Assembly (NCBI GenBank): GCA_021442155.1
Contig: CM038215.1
Location: 280,848,413-280,912,412, forward strand
Direction: 5' to 3'
Source: Cymbidium sinense
Taxonomy: Eukaryota > Streptophyta > Magnoliopsida > Asparagales > Orchidaceae
Length of the DNA stretch: 64,000 nt
Shown in pieces: positions 33,090-44,105 of the stretch. The notes under the pieces were generated by a model, which did not search any database, was not told the DNA's origin, and saw only the letters and a program-made list of their open reading frames with translations. How positions within the stretch are numbered: position 1 is the stretch's first letter; every line of letters begins with the position of its first letter. Made by a program: the position numbers and the translations under genes.

Positions 33090-35825
33090 CTCCTCAAGAG
33101 GTACAGGTCTGATGCACTAAACCACCCAGATACCACCCAAACTGCCATCAAATGCTTCATTTGCAATATTCTGAACATATTCATATAAAATTGTCAAAAA
33201 AAATGTGAAAAAACTGCAAAAAACAATCTGTACCCTCCAAAGAGGTACACAGGGTACAGATGCACTAAACCACCCAGATACCACCCAAACTGCCATCAAA
33301 TGCTTCCTTTGCAATGTTCTAAACATAATCGTATGGAATTGGCAACATAAATTTGGAAAAAACTGCAAAAAACAATCTGTACCCTCCAAAGAGGTACACA
33401 GGGTACAGATGCACTAAACCACCCAGATACCACCCAAACTGCCATCAAATGCTTCATTTGTAATGTTCTAAACATAATCATAAGGATTTGGCAAAATAAA
33501 ATGGGAAAAAACTGTCAAAAGAGGTCTGTACCTTCCAAAGAGGTACACAGGGTACAGATGCAAAATACCCATCCTAAACCACCCAAACTGCCATCAAATG
33601 CTTCCTTTGCAATGCCCTAGACATAATCATAAGGAGAGTTTAATGAAATAAATGGAAAAAGATCAAAAGGTCTACCCTCCAAAGAGGTACACAGGGTACA
33701 GATGCACTAAACCACCCAGAAACCACACAAACTGCCATCAAATGCTTCCTTTGCAATGCCCTAGACATAATCATAAGGAGTTGGCCAGAAATAAATGGAA
33801 AAAAATATCAAAAGGGGTCTGTACCCTCCAAAGAGGTACATGCATAATACCCACCCAAAATCACCCAAACTGCCATCAAATGATTCCATTATAGTGTTCT
33901 AAACATAATCATAAGGAGTTGGCCAGAAAAAACTGGAAAAAAATATCAAAAGGGGTCTGTACCCTCCAAAGAGGTACACAGGGTACAGATGCAAAATACC
34001 CATCCTAAATCACCCAAACTGCCATCAAATGATTCCTTTGCAATGTTCTAAACATAATCATATGAAATTGGCAAAATAAATTTGGAAAAAACTGCAAAAA
34101 ACAATCTGTACCCTCCAAAGAGGTACACAGGGTACAGATGCACTAAACCACCCAGATACCACCCAAACTGCCATCAAATGCTTCATTTGTAATGTTCTAA
34201 ACATAATCATAAGGATTTGGCAAAATAAAATGGGAAAAAACTATCAAAAGAGGTCTGTACCCTTCAAAGAGGTACACAGGGTACAGATGCAAAATACCCA
34301 TCCTAAACCACCCAAACTGCCATCAAATGCTTCCTTTGCAATGTTCTAAACATAATCAAGGAATTGGCGAAATAAATAAAAAAAAAGATCAAAGGGTACC
34401 CTCGAAAGAGGTACAGTCTGATGCATAATACCCACCCAAAATCACCCAAACTGCCATCAAATGATTCCATTATAGTGTTCTAGACATAATCATAAGTAGT
34501 TGGCCAGAAAAAACTGGAAAAAAGATAAAAGGGTCTGTACCCTCCAAAGAGGTACACAGGGTACAGATGCACTAAACCACCCAGAAACCACACAAACTGC
34601 CATCAAATGCTTCCTTTGCAATGCCTAGACATAATCATACGAGTTGGCGAAATAAATGGAAAAAAGATCAAAAGTGCACCCTCAAAGAGGTACAGTGCAA
34701 TGCATACCCACCCAAAATCACCCAAGCGCCATCAAATGATTCCATTATAGTGTTCTAAACATAATCATAAGGAGTTGGCGAAAAAACTAGAAAAAATATC
34801 AAAAGGGGTGCACCTCCAAAGAGGTACAGTACAGTGCAAAATACCCATCCTAAATCACCCAAACTGCCATCAAATGATTCCTTTGCAATGTTCTAAACAT
34901 AATCATATGAAATTGGCAAAATAAATTTGGAAAAAACTGCAAAAAACCATCTGTACCCTCCAAAGAGGTACACAGGGTACAGATGCACTAAACCACCCAG
35001 ATACCACCCAAACTGCCATCAAATGATTCCTTTGCAATGTTCTAAACATAATCATATGAAATTGGCAAAATAAATTTGGAAAAAACTGCAAAAAACCATC
35101 TGTACCCTCCAAAGAGGTACACAGGGTACAGATGCACTAAACCACCCAGATACCACCCAAACTGCCATCAAATGATTCCTTTGCAATGTTCTAAACATAA
35201 TCATATGAAATTAGCAACATAAATTTGGAAAAAGCGCAAAACAATCACCCTCAAAGAGGTACAGTCTGAATGCACTAAACCACCCAGATACCGCCATCAA
35301 ATGCTTCCTTTGCAATGTTCTAAACATAATCATATGGAATTGGAAACATAAATTTGGAAAAAGCGCAAAAAACTATCTACCCTTCCAAAGAGGTACACAA
35401 ATGCACTAAGCCACCCCCAAAGCGCCATCAAATGCTTCCTTTGCAATGCCCTAGACATAATCATAAGGATTTGACAAAATAAAATGGAAAAAAAACTATC
35501 AAAAATGGTCTGTACCCTCCAAAGAGGTACACAGGGTACAGATGCATAATACCCACCCAAAATCACCCAAACTGCCATCAAATGATTCCATTATAGTGTT
35601 CTAAACATAATCATAAGGAGTTGGCCAGAAAAAAATGGAAAAAAAGATCAAAAGGGGTCTGTACCCTCCAAAGAGGTACACAGGGTACAGATGCATAATA
35701 CCCATCCAAGCGCCATCAAATGCTTCCTTTTCAATATAATGAACATAAACATAAGGAGTGGCAAAAAAAATGAAAAAAAGGATCAAAATTGGTGCGTACC
35801 CTCGATGAGGCGACTGAGATACAAA
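33090..35825 (-). repeat. Right array, about 18 units of about 150 bp
   Basis: Complementary orientation to the left array: CAAACTGCCATCAAATGCTT, TGTTCTAAACATAATCAT, CTGTACCCTCCAAAGAGG and TACACAGGGTACAGATGC recur at about 148-bp steps. Neighbouring units are often more alike than distant ones (for example 34895-35035 and 35037-35190), which suggests homogenisation. Several units have CG where others have CAG or CTG. Confidence 0.95.
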
Positions 35826-36293
35826 ATAACATATAAAAAAAACAACCAATCTTTCACTTTGGATAGTGAGAAGAACGAGTAAACCCTAAATTCATTCAAG
35901 TTCGGAATGCATGTGTAAATACCTCATGTAGTCACCTACAATACCTCAATTTATGATTTGCTATACCAATGAGTGACGTCGGGGCGTCGCCGATCGGCAA
36001 TGGTGCTAAGAAAAAATCCTTCTAGGACGAGGAATGTCGAACGTCGGTAATGTTTCTCGTTCTTCGTCTCTCGCTTTTGGAACACTTACGGCCGGGTCGG
36101 GCCAGGGAAATGTCAATACAGCGAGCGCCGTTATCGCCGTAATTATCGCCGCCGGCGCGGGCGGGTCGCTGAAAGCCGTCCGTTATCTCGCTGCTCCGTT
36201 AATCGCTAAATCGGGCAAAAAATTCCGGGACACGCGTCGTCCGTTGATTGAGTCCGACGTAAAAACTACGCGTGCGGACTCGGACATATTTTC
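35826..36293 (-). repeat. Right terminal inverted repeat
   Basis: Complement of 25029-25480. The inner part is nearly identical to the left end, the outer CpG-rich part is diverged. The plus-strand frame 36034-36393 (119 residues, Ala/Gly-rich) crosses the element end and is a composition effect, not a gene. Confidence 0.85.
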
Positions 36294-36492
36294 ACGAACC
36301 GGTCGGCTTTCCGGTTTCCACTCATGCGATATCCACATCGGTAGAGTGGCGAAGTTTATTTTTTCTAAAATATGTTTATTTATACGTGAATAATATTTAG
36401 TTCTCTTATAGTAATTAAATCAAATTTTTTGTTCGCGGATTGAGAAAACACATAAGACTTAATTTGTTACAAAGAAAATATTCTCTTATGTA

Positions 36493-36715
36493 GGCTTCGT
36501 TCGAGAGAATTTTTTTAGTGCATTTTATTTTTGAGAGCGTGAATTTTTAATTTTGATACCCGTTTAAATAGTGTGCTTTTTGAAACTGCGTTTTAGCTTC
36601 ATCTCACTGAAAGCTCCGTTTTAACCCCTTTTCAAAAGCAAAAGACAAATAGTTTTTCAGGAAATACTTTTAAACGAGCTTTTCAGGAATCCGAAAAACT
36701 TAGCCAAACGAAGCC
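36493..36715. mobile_element. MITE-like element, 223 bp
   Basis: Ends GGCTTCGTTCG and CCAAACGAAGCC are inverted repeats, and GTA flanks both sides (36490-36492, 36716-36718). No coding capacity. The end resembles hAT or Harbinger-type MITEs of plants; a 3-bp duplication would fit Harbinger, though the usual target is TAA or TTA. Confidence 0.6.
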
Positions 36716-38757
36716 GTAGATTTCAATAACTAATAAGTTGAAACCTAATTTTTTAAGAAATATTATTATGTACATCTTTTCGATTTTTTCTAAAGAAATG
36801 CATTAAATTTGTCATACCAAGCTCCCAATGCTTATTTTGGTCAATATAATACTTTCATGGAGTTACATACATGATTTCAATCAACTAAGTTTTTAAATCC
36901 AAATGAAATTTGAACAATATACTTCTTCAATTATGTTATTTAAAAATATACTTTTTGACATCCATTTGATGAAAATTGCATCGATAAAACACGCAAATAC
37001 TAATAATAGCTTAATAGCTCGAGATAAGCATCATGCGAAAAAGTCTCCTCTAAATCCTTTTTTTTTTTAACTAAAGCCTTTGCAATTAGTTTAGCATTGC
37101 TTCTCACCACTAATCTTGCATCATTTGTTTTATTTTTAAAGATCCATTTCATATCCACAACACTATAATCTAAAGGCATTGATACTGACTCCTAAATATC
37201 AATTCTTATAAACTAATTTATTTCATCTTGTAATGCTTTTAGTATTATTTGATTTAGCTAATTATATATATATATGCAGTATGATTAACTTGATTTTTAA
37301 TTGCATTTCTTATTTTTACAACAATGGAATGTTATTTTAAAGATTTGTTCTTTATAATGACTATTAATATATATTTGAATGTCTTTTCATTCAAAGTAAA
37401 TAATATTAGGCAAAAATTTTAAATTAGGCTTAATGCTAATCTTAATTAGCAATTTAGGCACAAAAAAAAATATTAACATAATAGGCCTAATCGTCCGTTC
37501 AACAGACGACGACGGCGGCTCGTCTAATTTGGACGAAAAAAGGGGTCGCCGATCTATCTTTTTCCTCTTGAATCCCTCTAGTTCCCAATCCGTTCCACCG
37601 AATTTCCACCGCTTAAAACGCCCCGGCCAAGGGAGCGCTCATTGCCGCTAAGTCGCGCCACGAGACCGCTTTTCGTCATTCGTCCACCGATTAAGATATT
37701 TTTTTCCCTAAATGCTTAATTTGTGATAGATCTTGTAATATATTATTTTGTGTTGTATGATTTGCTTATTTCCTTGTGGTGTTTGGCTAGATTTATATGT
37801 TTTGTATATTTTGTAAATTTTAATGTGAAGTTAGGCTAGATATGTTTATCCGGAGACCGCTTAACTTGTTTCTTTGTTATTGTGATATTTATAGCTTTTG
37901 GGTATGAGCTTTGAGTTTGCTAAAGATTATTATTGTTAGTGGTGGTGTTGTCGATATTATGTTGTTGTTATAGATGTTTTAGTAGAAATCATTGTGATGC
38001 TAATTTGAGGCCACCATCTAAAAATATCATTTTAATAAGAATGTGGCCTCTCATTATAAATAAGATTCACTACTCCACCTTCATCCTTTATGAAAATGAA
38101 AATTCCTTCTAACTCTCCATAAAACTAGATTCTCTCTTATTTGAATGCTAATTTATATCTTTTCATAATCTAACTAATAAGTAAAATCTCACACTCATAC
38201 CTCTAGCTTTTTCCTAGCAACCTCTACATATCTCACATCCTAATGTCCACCATGGATCACCCTATATATCATATTCATGTTATTAGAAAAGGTTTTTCGA
38301 ATAAACCTTTGGACATAGACACCCTTGGTGTTAATCCTCCATACCCTATGTTCACAATATTTTAAAAAAATCCCTTTGAGGCTTCATTCGGTTTGGATGA
38401 CTTCCAATGACTACCCTTACTTTCTTAAGGTCGAGTTCGGTTGACCTCAATCGTCAACTCGATCTCTTCAAGTTTAAGCTCCTTTATACTCTAAAATCAT
38501 ATGTTTCTATTGTTGGTGTTGATATGTCATCGATTTCCCTCCTTTTGTCAAAAAAACTTTTTTTTCATGACATTTATGTTATTGCATATGTCGGTTTGCA
38601 TTGAGAAGATATTATAATGAAGTTTGAAAATTAAAGGTTTTGAGTTCATAAAATAGTTCCAACTGAAACCCAAAATTGTATTACATCTTGAATTATTTTT
38701 TTCTTTAACGAGGGGAGAGAAAGGATTCTTACTGTTTAGAGCTTTTGTTAGTTGAAA
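36716..38757. other. Unassigned interval with a CpG-dense island
   Basis: AT-rich except for 37480-37690, where CpG is frequent (ACGACGACGGCGGCTCG and GTCGCGCCACGAGACCGC). The island overlaps a 72-residue plus frame without known motif and is followed by T-rich, intron-like sequence, so it could be a first exon or 5' untranslated region of an old gene, or the end of another transposon. No domain was recognised elsewhere. Confidence 0.4.
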
Positions 38758-40425
38758 ATGAGTTCAGAAACTGTCTACATAATTATTTATTATGACGGTG
38801 AACTGAATGTTACTGACGATTTCTTTCAGACCTACATTGGTGGGAAAAATCGACCAATCCAAATCCCATGATGGATTGACCTGATGAGGTTACAAAAGCG
38901 AATTATGAGGTCATTGAAGTTAGACCAAGCAAATTCATGTGTTAATCTTATAGGTCATTTTCCTATTGGTGTTGGAATCATCGCTAATCATACTAATGAC
39001 GACGAAGTGTATGAATCTATAATCAACGCAGCATCCGCGTAGCCTGTAGTAATTTATGTTGAATTTGAGGAATTGCATTGCGTGGAAAGAGAGGTTAACA
39101 GTACTGAGGAGTGTTAGAGAGCTCCAATCAATACTGAATACATCACACTTGACTCTCAACTAAGTGCTCAAGTGGAAGCGTACAAGGCTATACAAATAGA
39201 AGCTACTAATGTATGGGACAAGTTCGATTTTGTGTGGGTGTTCAAGGTGTTGGTGGTGATGAGCATGAAATTTTGCCTTCAATAATGCAGATGATGATGA
39301 TGATGGGATGATAGTGATGCAAGGAGCCTTCTTTAAGTACGCATCCATCTAACGGTCGAGAGCTTATTAGGGACTACTCAGTTAGAATAAGCCAAATAGA
39401 GGAGCACTTACTATCTAACAATGAGTACATGCGTCATGCTCAAACAACTAGAGAATGGGATAAATAGCTTGCATTTGATGGGCCTTCAGATGAGTCAAAT
39501 TTTGAACTTGAAAGTTGTATTTGGAACCGTTAGAAAGTATGTACTTTCATGATAAGAAGCAGCTGCAGTTTGCTGTTCAGGGTTGGTATATCATCAATAA
39601 TGTCGATTATGTGATCTACACTTCAAACAAAGCCAAGTTCACCGTATTATGCACCCAACATGCGAACCAAGCTACACCTTGCATGTGGCGCTTACATGCA
39701 AGTTCAAGTAAGAGATTGAGAGGTGTATGGAAAATTGGCAGTAAAGGCTCACCACATTCATGTAGTCATCCAGTCCTTAGTGCCGGACATAGGCAATGTA
39801 CATCATAGTTTATCAGTTATTTCATTCAACCTACAATTAGGCGTCAATTGGATTTAAAGCCCAGAGAGATTATAGGTCATATTGAGTCCAAGTTTAACAT
39901 ACGAGTGTCCTACATGAAAGCCTAGGATGCATGGCGTAAGACACTGAAGGTTAATTTCGGTAGTTGGGAGGAATCTTACCGATCGTTGGAGAGATTCACG
40001 TGTGTTATATGCTCAGTTATGCCAGGATCAGTCTATAGAGTGCAATCGTCAGAGTCAAACAGATTCTAACGATTATTCCGGTCATTCGAGCCTTCAATTA
40101 CTGGTTGGCAATACTATCGCCCATTTTTATGTCTTGATGGGACTTTCTTCCTAGGTAAGTACAGGGGGACTCTACTCAGCGCAATTAGAATTGATGCCAA
40201 CAACGGTTTATTTTCGCTAGTCTTCGTAGTAGTAGAATCAAAGAGTATTGAGTCATGGTGTTGGTTTCTACGGATACTCCAAGACTTAATTCCATTTATC
40301 TGTACTAGAGGTGATTTGTGCATCATTTCTGAGAGGCACGCGGGTTTAGTGCTAAAAAATATTACCGTCGCACATTTTTTTTTGCCTAAGGCATTTGAGG
40401 GAGAATTTAACAAAAAATAGCTTGT
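38758..40425 (+). pseudogene. MULE transposase (mudrA-like), truncated and broken
   Basis: Starts with an MSSETVYIIIYYDGEL block and continues in one frame with two stops to 39050. The DNA-binding domain of Mutator transposases is at 39515-39808 (FHDKKQLQFAVQGW, FTVLCTQ, PCMWRLHAS, IGSKGSPHSCSHP, with zinc-binding Cys and His residues). The DDE core is near 40030-40380: FLCLDGTFFLGKYRGTLL (first Asp at 40136), ESWCWFL, then IISERHAGL, where the second catalytic Asp is Glu (40331-40333). The frame stops at about 40422, and the C-terminal part with the last Glu and the SWIM zinc finger is absent. It lies 0.3 kb upstream of a PMD gene in the same direction. Inactive as it stands. Confidence 0.88.
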
Positions 40426-40728
40426 AAACAATACGCTTTTTAAGGTCATCAATATGTCACTATGGAGGTTGTTTGTCTATTTGTTGTTATAGTGAATAAT
40501 GTGCATTAATAATGTGTTTGATATGTTTTCATGTTATTCAAATCCTATTAATAGAACTATGAATTCTGGCTTATTTGGCATACCTTATTATTGTTAACTT
40601 CAAGATGTTGCAATCAACCAAAATATTTTGTATCTCTTTTATACATCATATATTTATATCTAACATGTTGAATTCAATTACTATGCTAATTATAGCTTGT
40701 AAACAAATGTTGTCTTTGTTGTGGTAGG
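40426..40728. other. Spacer between transposase and PMD gene
   Basis: AT-rich, no open frame. TAGCTTGTAAACAA occurs at both edges (40420 and 40694), a short direct repeat. It ends GTGGTAGG before the ATG of the PMD gene and could be an intron of a joint transcript or an intergenic promoter region. Confidence 0.4.
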
Positions 40729-42930
40729 ATGTCTATCGAAGAAGGTGCTCGCCCCGTACGCAGGAGGCGAAGACGTGCAGAAGAGACTGTAGTGGACTAT
40801 GACCCTCCGACGGCTGAAGTTCACCCTAATATAGTGGTGCTATGGTCGCACAGAAAGACATCGATTTGATAAGTTTTAAGTCAAACTGTATATGGATTGT
40901 CCTTATAGTTTTGTCATCGAATTATAATTCCATACTTTGCAGGTTTCTGTTATGGATGATGCATCTCATGTACTTATGTTCAAAGATTGGCCACTAAACT
41001 ATCCTAGATTAATGACCACTTTACGAGCAGCTGGATTAGATTGTGTGTCTCAGATGCAGTACATTCGCTTAGATCACTACCTTCTCGCAGCATTTATGGA
41101 ACGTTGGTCTTCGCAGACAAATTCATTCCATTTGCACATTGGGGAGATGACGATCACATTGCAGGATGTTTCTATGATCCTGAGTGTTCAAATAGATGAC
41201 CCGCTTATTATTGGGAGGAATGTTGTTGGTGGGGGTAGGCGGTGGGCATCTTGGCCAGATTGCTATGATGAGTTGATAGGAGCACATCCAGAGCCGCACA
41301 CTATCTACCACGATTCGATCCAGCCTCATATCACAACAGACTTCAGAATGGGGCAGGCGCATGCACAAACCTGTTTGCCCTTACGGTGGTTGCGTTGAAC
41401 GTATTACAGGGATTCTTAGTTAAATTTACCGAAGCTTCAGCTTACTATGCATGTCAGAGCTTACATACTCTTTACTATTGGCTGTTTCTTTATGTTATAC
41501 ACATCTTCTTCGGAGATTCACCTGCAGTATCTACCCCTACTGGAGGATCTTGACACATTTAGGGAGTTCTCACTAGGATCAGTTGTGCTTGCTCATTTGT
41601 ACAGGGAGCTCCATGAGGTAAGCGCCGAATATGGTTGCCCGCAGCTATCGCAGTATGGGCTGGAGCATGTTTATGTAGGCAGACCAATGTTGCATATTCC
41701 ATACCCTACAGACATAGATGGGTTGAGTGTGGGTTGTCACTGGAATGAAGGGTATGTCTGAGAGATGACGCGAGCCCATATCAGAGTTTAAAGAGACAAG
41801 CTAGATGGCCTATGCAGAGTTAGGTATATCATGGTAAGTTTATTTTCGGGCCCATTATTGTATGTATAGTATAGCTAATATTCATGTCAAACAAACAGTG
41901 ATCTGGGAGCCATACAGAGTTCAGATCCATGCATGTGTCGCAGAGATATGCTTATGTGGGGATGACATATGGCTGGCTAGAATACCTTTTATTAGCTGGA
42001 AACAAGTTGAGTGGCACCTGCCTGATCGTGTGCTCAAGCAGTTCGGCCTTCCACCTATGACTGAGGTTGCACCGGTAGATTCTGCTTTCGTGCAAGTGGG
42101 TGGTCGAGGGAAAGCCGATGTGGATTGGGTCGATTACCACCAGATGTATATTGCACAGTGGGAGAACATACGGGATTTAGTTGTGGTGGTAGACTCTTCC
42201 CGGGGGGGTAGCCATTAATCGATACATGAGATGGTATTAATCTTGAGCTTCACTATATATGCTAAAGGAACCTACAATACCCCCAGACACTTATTACCCG
42301 CGAGCTCCTAGAGGCCGATTCATGGTAAGCCCGCATTTCATCACTGCAATAATAATTTTTTTTACTAACTCTATCATAATTAGAGTTCTGTCAACGCAGT
42401 GTGAGCACATATTGAATACTAAGGACATATTCCAGCGATATTTTGAGAGGGATGAGGAAAAAAATTTTCAACAATCAATCAACGAGTATGAGGGTTGTGC
42501 AGGGAGCTGCGGTGCAACATGCATATTTCTGATAGCCGATACGGGGACACTAGATATTGATCCATCATCTCCACCAGTGATCAGACCATCTACATATACA
42601 TTCAGACAGCCACCATAATATTCATACCAAGAAGCTATGTGGTCACATATGCACCCGTGGCAGCAACCAGTCCCTCCTACATATGGGCCTCCGTCATTCC
42701 ATTTGACACCTCCGTATGGACTGTATCATGGTTTCTCGCTTCATACACAGTCTTCAGTCGATGCACCTAGAGCTACACACCTGGGTTACTCGCAACAACC
42801 CTCCGAGCAGTTTGAAGAGGAGGACCAGCATCTGGAACATCATTTACGAGACTGGCCGCGACGACCACCGGCCCATTACACGGCCGATAGTGATGCGATA
42901 CCGCATCACAGGCATTGTCGGAGATAGTCA
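40729..42930 (+). pseudogene. Plant mobile domain (PMD) gene, multi-exon, with stops and a frameshift
   Basis: Exon 1 (40729-40876) gives MSIEEGARPVRRRRRRAEET. After a CAG acceptor at 40943 the PMD begins: FKDWPLNYPRLMTTLRAAGL, YIRLDHYLLAAFMERW, TNSFHLHIGEMTITLQDVSM (41100-41175), then WPDCYDELIGAHPEP and RMGQAHAQTCLPLRWLR. In-frame stops at about 41396 and 41417 precede LTMHVRAYILFTIGCFF and QYLPLLEDLDTFREFS..VVLAHLYREL. The next exon (from 41899) has VIWEPYRVQIHACVAEICL, EWHLPDRVLKQFGLP and DWVDYHQMYIAQWENI. A run of seven G at 42204-42210 coincides with a frameshift, after which INRYMRWY continues. The last exon from 42392 ends in a Pro/Gln/His-rich tail. PMD proteins (MAIN/MAIL family) act in gene silencing and genome integrity, and PMDs also occur in MULEs and gypsy elements. 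Confidence 0.85.
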
Positions 42931-43424
42931 TCTGTATTATTATCTTCTGTTGATACATGATTACAATTTGTTGTATCTGTACCTATCTTATTGTATTCTA
43001 TCTCGGAGGCATCGTGAGGAACTATTTTATTGTTTTGGTTACTTTAATTTATAAATATTCATATCTTTTTTGTGCTACTTTATTTATATAGCTTTAAGTG
43101 TTTAGAATAAGTTATACATTGATGTATATTTTTTAGTGAGAATATTCCCTTTGGTAGTAATAGTAGAGGTAGGTCGTTTGTGTTCTAAACTTAGTTTGAG
43201 TTGGCTTCTTATCATTGTTTGAAAACGATTGCATTTCTAATACTAGCACATTCACTTCTCTTATATGAATGTAATCAATATGAATAATTATCTCCAAACA
43301 ATAAGACTAATGTGCTAGCAACACCTATTTATATGTCATGACTCTTAAAAAGTTGTTAATTGCACTTCATTAAGAGTGTTTGTTTAGCGTGAGTTATTTG
43401 TGCATTTCATCATTGTTCATTTTT
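42931..43424. other. 3' flank of the PMD gene
   Basis: AT-rich with no recognised gene. It leads into the tandem array at 43425. It may be the 3' untranslated and subterminal region of the PMD-bearing element; no terminal inverted repeat could be matched to the upstream side. Confidence 0.35.
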
Positions 43425-44105
43425 CAAAATATGCTGCGTATCGGGCCGCAATCATAAATTTTGACCAACATAAAAGTTGTAGAAAATTTTGTTACAATTC
43501 CAACGATATAAAGTTCACTCAATTCCGACACTGTATGACTCCGATACGCACAAAATATGATTGCTGCTCCGAACTTTCAGCTCAAGGCCACAAGATTCGC
43601 AAAATCTGCTGCGTATCGAGCCAGAATCGTAAATTTTGACCAACATAAAAATTGTATAAAATTTCGTTATGATTCCAACGATACAAAGTTCGCTCAATTC
43701 TGACACTGTATGACTCTGGTACACGCAAAATACGATTGCTGCTCCGAACTTTCAGCTCCGCGCCGCAGTTTCAGCGCACATTTGCAAAATCTGCTGCGTA
43801 TCGGGCCTCAATCGTTTATCTTGACCAACATGAAAGTTGTAGAAAATTTTCTTATGATTTTAACGATATAAATTTTGTTCGATTCCAACACAGATGACTA
43901 TACACGCAAAAATCGATTCGCTTTGAAATTTCATTGCAGCTTTTTGCATTACGCGCAAAATCTGCTATGTATCGGGCCGCAATCGTAAATTTTGATTAAC
44001 ATAAAAGTTGTAAAAATTTGTTATGATTCCAACAATACCAAGTTTGCTCGATTTTGACACCATCTGACTTCGATACGCACAAAATACGAAAACTGCCGCC
44101 AGATT
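43425..44105 (+). repeat. Four-copy tandem array, about 177-bp units
   Basis: Units start with CTGCGTATCGGGCCGCAATC-like sequence near 43433, 43609, 43792 and 43965, steps of about 176, 183 and 173 bp. Shared blocks are TTTTGACCAACATAAAAGTTGT, GATTCCAACGATA-AAAGTT and TGACTCCGATACGCACAAAA. Composition is CpG-richer than the flanks. The unit size is nucleosomal and satellite-like. The fourth unit ends at about 44105 in a T run. Confidence 0.92.

Larger units (their letters stand above)
25029..36293. mobile_element. Palindromic MULE-like element carrying a ULP1 protease gene
   Basis: The ends are inverted copies: GAAAATAcGTC..GAGTCC at 25029 and its complement ending at 36293. Left arm 25029-29364 (4.3 kb) and right arm 36293-30083 (6.2 kb) match in order: GC-rich terminus, short AT-rich segment, array of about 150-bp units, N-terminal ULP1-gene exons, gene tail. 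The left arm lacks about 1.8 kb (equivalent of 30208-32040) holding the catalytic exons. A 718-bp spacer separates the arms. No transposase is present, so it is non-autonomous. MULEs with long TIRs and ULP1-type genes are known in plants; the MULE class is inferred from these traits, as no clear 9-bp target duplication was seen. Confidence 0.7.

Noticed and set aside
36034..36393. 119-residue Ala/Gly-rich plus frame
   Set aside because: It lies in the GC-rich terminal inverted repeat and runs past the element end; the equivalent part of the left arm has no such frame in register.
42716..43054. 112-residue plus frame overlapping the PMD tail
   Set aside because: The Pro/Gln/His-rich frame 42637-42927 fits the PMD protein tail better; this one is its shadow in another frame.
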